NCBI GenBank assembly: GCA_007128995.1
Contig: SKWJ01000532.1
Coordinates: forward strand, 1 to 8,920
DNA length: 8,920 bases
Origin: Paracoccaceae bacterium
GTDB lineage: Bacteria > Pseudomonadota > Alphaproteobacteria > Rhodobacterales > Rhodobacteraceae
Direction of reading: 5' to 3'
The position numbers and the translations under genes are program-made. Position 1 is the first letter of the stretch, and each line of letters begins with the position of its first letter. The notes beneath the pieces are model-generated. The model searched no databases. It was not told where the DNA came from and saw only the letters and a list, made by a program, of their open reading frames with translations. Below are positions 5,941 through 8,920 of this stretch, one piece after another.

Positions 5941-7152
5941 TCATGCCGCCTGCCGCTGGCCCCATCGCGGAAATGGATCCGCCAAATCGGCCCATGTGTC
6001 TGGCACAAAACTCTCGGTGCTCATAAGACACGCGTCCAAAGCTGCACTCAAGGCCGCCTTGTCCATTCCTGCCCCGATAAAGACCAGTTCCTGACGTCGA
6101 TCGCCCCAGGGGTCCACCCAGTTCTCACGCATTTTCGCAAGCGCTTCGGGATGATCTGGCCAACGTTTGCGCGGGACAGCCGCCCACCAGCCGCCAAGTG
6201 GGGCGACGCTCGAAATGGCACCCGCAAGCGAAAACTCCGCCACCCAATTGGGCCGCGTGGCGATCCAGAAATGCCCTTTCGCCCGTATCACACCCGGCAA
6301 CGGACCATTCAGAAAGGCATGTACTTTTGCGGGATGAAAGGGACGACGTGCCCGGTACACAAAGCTGGAGACACCATATTCTTCAGTCTCAGGAACATGA
6401 TCGGCAAAGCCGTAAAGTTCCTTCGCCCAGAATGGATGCTCATGTGCAGTCTCGAAATCGAACAGGCCAGTATCGAAAATCTCGTCAGCATCCACATGTG
6501 ACTGGTCAGTTTCAATCAGACGTGCGTCCGGGTTCAGCGCCTTGATGATCTTGCGCGCGGCATCGACGCGCTCTGGTCCTGCATCAGACACCTTGTTCAG
6601 CACGATGACATCGGCGAATTCGATCTGCTCTGTCAGCAGCGTGACCAGCGACCGCTCATCTTCGTCACCCAGCGTTTCACCGCGATCTGACAAAAAGTCA
6701 TGGCTGGAAAAATCATTGAGCAGATTGACTGCGTCAACCACTGTGACCATCGTATCCAGCCGTGCGACATCCATCAGGCTGTCCCCCGCCTCGTCGCGAA
6801 ACTCGAATGTCGCCGCGACTGGAAGCGGCTCCGAAATCCCGGTTGATTCAATGAGAAGGTAGTCAAACCGTCCTTCGGATGCGAGACGGCGCACTTCTGC
6901 CAGCAGATCATCGCGCAGCGTGCAGCAGATGCAGCCATTTGACATCTCGACCAGCTTTTCTTCGCCGCGTTTGAAGTCAACTCCGGCAGCGATGAGGTCG
7001 GCATCAATGTTGACCTCGGACATGTCATTGACGATCACCGCGACCCGTCGCCCTTCACGATTGTTCAGCACATGGTTCAGAAGGGTGGTTTTTCCGGCGC
7101 CCAGAAACCCCGAGAGTACAGTGACGGGCAAGCGCGTATCCGCAGAGGACAT
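5941..7152 (-). CDS. COG0523/CobW-family GTP-binding metallochaperone (ZigA/YeiR-like, probable zinc)
   Basis: GTPase of the G3E family thought to deliver metal, here probably zinc, to client enzymes in the cytosol. It is 403 residues, usual for ZigA-like members. Visible: Walker [10 protein letters not shown] (15-23), the metal-binding GCICC motif (73-77; Cys74, Cys76, Cys77), ESTGISEP (102-109), a base-recognition motif written NKVSD (186-190), and histidines in a metal-binding stretch (HEHPFW, about 237-242). The CobW C-terminal domain follows, with [11 protein letters not shown] and [20 protein letters not shown] at 7159-7163 (minus), 6 nt from the ATG, supports the start. The canonical NKxD aspartate is shifted by one residue (Ser189, Asp190). 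A Zur-box-like element directly upstream and a small co-transcribed gene downstream are consistent with a zinc-limitation response. It is less likely to be CobW itself, because no cobalamin gene is nearby. Confidence 0.9.
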   Translation of the reverse strand: MSSADTRLPVTVLSGFLGAGKTTLLNHVLNNREGRRVAVIVNDMSEVNIDADLIAAGVDFKRGEEKLVEMSNGCICCTLRDDLLAEVRRLASEGRFDYLLIESTGISEPLPVAATFEFRDEAGDSLMDVARLDTMVTVVDAVNLLNDFSSHDFLSDRGETLGDEDERSLVTLLTEQIEFADVIVLNKVSDAGPERVDAARKIIKALNPDARLIETDQSHVDADEIFDTGLFDFETAHEHPFWAKELYGFADHVPETEEYGVSSFVYRARRPFHPAKVHAFLNGPLPGVIRAKGHFWIATRPNWVAEFSLAGAISSVAPLGGWWAAVPRKRWPDHPEALAKMRENWVDPWGDRRQELVFIGAGMDKAALSAALDACLMSTESFVPDTWADLADPFPRWGQRQAA

Positions 7153-7163
7153 GGGCGACTCCT

Positions 7164-7186
7164 GTTATGTGATATCATAACATTAC
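7164..7186 (-). promoter_or_regulatory. Candidate Zur operator upstream of the COG0523 GTPase gene
   Basis: Read on the minus strand, the core is TGTTATG-A-TATCACA, close to the 7-1-7 Zur core TGTTATA-N-TATAACA with one mismatch in each half. Over the full 23-bp proteobacterial consensus I count 17 of 22 informative positions. It ends 1 bp from the AGGAG ribosome-binding site, so it would overlap the transcription start or a -10-like TATGAT (7174-7179, minus) inside it, a repressing position. COG0523 genes are classic Zur targets in many bacteria. A broader TGTTATG-N6-CATAACA inverted repeat overlaps it (7163-7182). Confidence 0.65.
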
Positions 7187-7248
7187 AGATATGGTGAAAT
7201 CGTTCTGGCCGCAAGGTCCACAAATCAGATGTGATCAAAGCGCGGATG

Positions 7249-7310
7249 TCCCCAAAGCTGCTGAGCGGGGATCATGGGAAGTTGGACGCAGGGCTAAGTG
7301 CACTGCGCCC
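7249..7310 (-). terminator. Two stem-loops downstream of the aldolase gene, possible 3' end or terminator
   Basis: On the minus strand, GGGCGCAG (7303-7310) pairs with CTGCGTCC (7284-7291) over 8 bp including one G-U, with an 11-nt loop, starting about 20 nt after the aldolase stop. A second hairpin uses TCCCC/GGGGA arms (7267-7271 and 7249-7253) with an inner GCT/AGC pairing. Neither is followed by a U-run, so they may be processing or stability elements rather than intrinsic terminators. Confidence 0.35.
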
Positions 7311-7330
7311 ACAGTTCGCTTATCTGCTGG

Positions 7331-8260
7331 TCAGGCTTTGCCTTTGTAGATGTCAACCAGCTTGGAGAGCATCGCAAGCGCCTCTTCACGGCTGCGCTGA
7401 AAACTGTTGCGCCCGATGATCGATCCATTGCCACCGCCATCCCGAATGGCGCGTGCGTCATCATAAACCGAATCAGCGCCTTTCTTCGCTCCCCCCGAGA
7501 ACACGACAATGCGGCGCCCGTTGAAGCTGGAGTCCATGCAGTTTTTCACGCGCGCTGCCTGGGTTGCGATATCGATTTTCTGATCTTCATAGACTTTCTT
7601 GGCTTCTGGCAGCATCAGATGATCTGTCGATAACTTGATCTTGATGATATGCGCCCCGAGCAAAGCCGCAATCTGGGCTGAATAGGCGGCCACATCAATG
7701 GCGGTCTCTCCGTCCTTTGTGATCGCCTCACCGCGCGGATAAGACCAGATCACTGTCGCAACGCCCTTGGCAGCCGCTTCCTTGCGCATTTCCGAAATCT
7801 CTTCGAACATGTCGAGTGCGCAGTCGCTTCCGGGGTAGATGGTGAAGCCAATCGCAGAGCAGCCCAGCCGCAACGCATCATCGACCGAGGATGTCACGGC
7901 CTGATTCTTGCCCGCTGTGTCCGACATCAGCGAATTGGCCGAGTTCACCTTCAGGATTGTCGGGATCTGTCCGGCATAAGTGTCTGCTCCTGCCTCGATC
8001 ATGCCCAATGGTGCAGCATAGGCGCTCAACCCGGCATCGATGGCAAGCTGATAGTGGTAATGCGGGTCATAGGCTGCGGGATTTGGGGCGAAGGTCCGCG
8101 CCGGGCCATGCTCGAATCCCTGGTCCACAGGCAGAATGATCATCTTTCCGGTCCCGCCCAGCTTGCCCTGCATAAGCATACGGCAGAGGTTGGCTTTGAC
8201 ACCGGGTGTATCACCTTCATAATTTGCAAGAATTTTTTGAACAATACGGGTTGCACGCAT
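7331..8260 (-). CDS. fbaB: Class I fructose-bisphosphate aldolase, DhnA/FbaB type
   Basis: Metal-independent aldolase that splits or forms fructose 1,6-bisphosphate via a lysine Schiff base, in glycolysis or gluconeogenesis in the cytosol. It is 309 residues, against about 350 for E. coli FbaB and about 260 for archaeal homologues. Visible: ILPVDQGFEHGP (42-53) with Asp46 and His51 in the active-site start, VNSANSLMSD region (105-114), GFTIYPGSD (138-146), VIWSYPRGEAI (170-180), GAHIIKIKL (202-210) with the likely Schiff-base Lys207 (Lys209 less likely), VVFSGGAKKG (252-261) in the phosphate-binding area, and GGNGSIIGRNSFQR (276-289), the second phosphate loop. AGGAG (8267-8271, minus) 6 nt from the ATG fixes the start. 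It is probably monocistronic: 178 bp separate it from the next gene and 287 bp from the upstream one. The upstream region carries an unassigned repeat cluster. Confidence 0.92.
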   Translation of the reverse strand: MRATRIVQKILANYEGDTPGVKANLCRMLMQGKLGGTGKMIILPVDQGFEHGPARTFAPNPAAYDPHYHYQLAIDAGLSAYAAPLGMIEAGADTYAGQIPTILKVNSANSLMSDTAGKNQAVTSSVDDALRLGCSAIGFTIYPGSDCALDMFEEISEMRKEAAAKGVATVIWSYPRGEAITKDGETAIDVAAYSAQIAALLGAHIIKIKLSTDHLMLPEAKKVYEDQKIDIATQAARVKNCMDSSFNGRRIVVFSGGAKKGADSVYDDARAIRDGGGNGSIIGRNSFQRSREEALAMLSKLVDIYKGKA

Positions 8261-8339
8261 GGACGGCTCCTGTCGGCTTGGGGTTTGTCCGAGGGGTAAT
8301 CCGCAGCCTTTCGCAAGACAATGGATTTATGCCTGGGTC

Positions 8340-8437
8340 TGCGTCAATATAGCGCAAACATTGACGCAAAGAGCTGTATCCCGGCAATGAGCGTCAGTGG
8401 TGACGCTGTTTCCGTCACGTTGCAACAACCCCGTCAC
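8340..8437. repeat. Cluster of TGACGC/GCGTCA inverted repeats upstream of the aldolase gene
   Basis: Six related sites lie within 98 bp. TGCGTCAA (8340-8347) and TTGACGCA (8361-8368) are perfect 8-bp inverted arms 13 bp apart. AGCGTCA-GTGG-TGACGCT (8390-8407) is a 7-4-7 inverted repeat. GTGACG (8400-8405) also pairs with CGTCAC (8413-8418), and another CGTCAC follows (8432-8437). The cluster ends about 80 bp before the aldolase start, where activator or operator sites would sit. I cannot assign it to a known regulator. No clear -35/-10 pair was found for the aldolase in this region. Confidence 0.5.
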
Positions 8438-8497
8438 GATATCCGTGTGTTTGTTAAAACCTTGCGCCGCTCCCTTAGCCCCAAGCCAGCGTTGCAG

Positions 8498-8529
8498 GAC
8501 CGGCGTCGGTCAGTACACGCAAATTTGCG
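8498..8529 (-). terminator. Hairpin and palindrome downstream of the lytic transglycosylase gene
   Basis: CGCAAATTTGCG (8518-8529) is a perfect 12-bp palindrome 19 nt after the transglycosylase stop. A 5-bp stem with a 4-nt loop (GACCG-GCGT-CGGTC, 8498-8511) follows. No U-run comes after either on the minus strand, so a terminator role is weak. The palindrome could equally be a protein-binding site. Confidence 0.25.
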
Positions 8530-8547
8530 CTTCCATGCCGATCAGGA

Positions 8548-8920
8548 TCAGCGCAGCAACACCCTCAGGAGATCGGCATTGATATAGCCATCCGGAGGCA
8601 TGCCATTGGCGCGCTGCCAAGCCTGCACGGCTGCAACGGTCGCCGGGCCATGACGCCCATCGATCCCGCCCGTATCATGGCCGAGTGCATTCAGCCTGCG
8701 TTGCACCTCAATCCGCTCTGCGCGTGTCAAAGCCCTGTCCTGGCGCGGCCAGTCAGTGCGCAAAGGCCCACCCCCGGCCAGCCTGTCAGACAGATGGCCC
8801 AGCGCCAGCACATAGGCATCCGAGATATTGTATTCCTTCAGGACATCATAATTGCCATAGGCTAAAAATGCAGGTCCACGCGCGCCACCTGGAAGGATAA
8901 GCCGCGCCTGCCCATCGGGA
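8548..8920 (-). CDS. Lytic murein transglycosylase, MltB family, C-terminal part with peptidoglycan-binding domain
   Basis: Cleaves the glycan strand of peptidoglycan to 1,6-anhydromuramoyl ends; it is exported to the periplasm or outer membrane. The window shows the last 123 residues, open at the right edge. They contain the end of the MltB catalytic domain: LPGGARGPAFLAYGNYDVL followed by YNISDAYVLALGHLSDRLAGG, matching the family's typical GPAFLVYxNF...NxSxxYALAVGxLADRI pattern. A C-terminal PG_binding_1 domain follows, with VQRRLNALGHDTGGIDGRHGP and VAAVQAWQRANG. The catalytic glutamate and any signal peptide are outside the window. This subgroup (MltB_2-like, with a C-terminal peptidoglycan-binding domain) is common in alphaproteobacteria. 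An internal GTG at 8809-8811 is not a credible start, since coding similarity continues upstream. Confidence 0.88.
   Translation of the reverse strand, partial: PDGQARLILPGGARGPAFLAYGNYDVLKEYNISDAYVLALGHLSDRLAGGGPLRTDWPRQDRALTRAERIEVQRRLNALGHDTGGIDGRHGPATVAAVQAWQRANGMPPDGYINADLLRVLLR

Noticed and set aside
5740..6501. 253-codon plus-strand frame opposite the small protein and the GTPase
   Set aside because: It is antisense to a well-supported GTPase; the translation is Arg/Pro/His-rich and has no domain.
7191..7349. Short plus-strand frame (about 52 codons) starting next to the Zur-like site, which could have been a divergent zinc gene
   Set aside because: It has no ribosome-binding site, no recognisable sequence, and its end overlaps the aldolase gene.
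8397..8587. Plus-strand frames of 61-88 codons upstream of the aldolase
   Set aside because: They run through the repeat cluster and into the transglycosylase gene and show no family features or ribosome-binding site.

Overview
The window looks like an ordinary chromosomal segment from an alphaproteobacterium, most probably the Rhodobacterales. This is inferred from the moderately high GC content, the protein flavours (EttA, HisP-like transporter proteins, a small Rhodobacterales-type protein next to a COG0523 GTPase, a DhnA-type class I aldolase, an MltB-like transglycosylase) and the absence of mobile elements. I see no rRNA, tRNA, CRISPR array, insertion sequence or phage gene.

Layout. 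Positions 1-662 (minus) hold the N-terminal 220 codons of the ribosome-associated ABC-F ATPase EttA, cut by the window edge. A 253-bp divergent region follows, with a reasonable sigma70-type promoter at 861-889. Positions 916-5628 (plus) form one tight five-gene operon: a HisP-like ATPase, a periplasmic family-3 solute-binding protein, two membrane permeases and a glutamine-synthetase-fold ligase resembling gamma-glutamylputrescine synthetase (PuuA). The logical reading is uptake of a polar or basic amino compound followed by ATP-dependent gamma-glutamylation. The substrate cannot be fixed from sequence. A hairpin between the binding-protein gene and the first permease, and a 21-codon ORF joined by ATGA overlaps to both permease genes, may set expression ratios.

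Positions 7152-5662 (minus) form a two-gene unit: a COG0523/CobW-type GTPase metallochaperone and a 91-residue basic protein 3 nt downstream. Directly upstream of the GTPase lies a 23-bp near-palindrome that fits the proteobacterial Zur operator at 17 of 22 informative positions by my hand alignment. This points to a zinc-starvation role for the pair.

Positions 8260-7331 (minus) encode a class I fructose-bisphosphate aldolase. Its 287-bp upstream region carries a striking cluster of TGACGC/GCGTCA inverted repeats (8340-8437) that I cannot assign to a known regulator. Positions 8920-8548 (minus) hold the C-terminal end of an MltB-family lytic transglycosylase with a peptidoglycan-binding domain.

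The most promising leads are the Zur-type control of the GTPase plus its small partner, the unassigned repeat cluster upstream of the aldolase, and the pairing of a HisP-type importer with a PuuA-like ligase without the other Puu enzymes. None is by itself proof of a new system.
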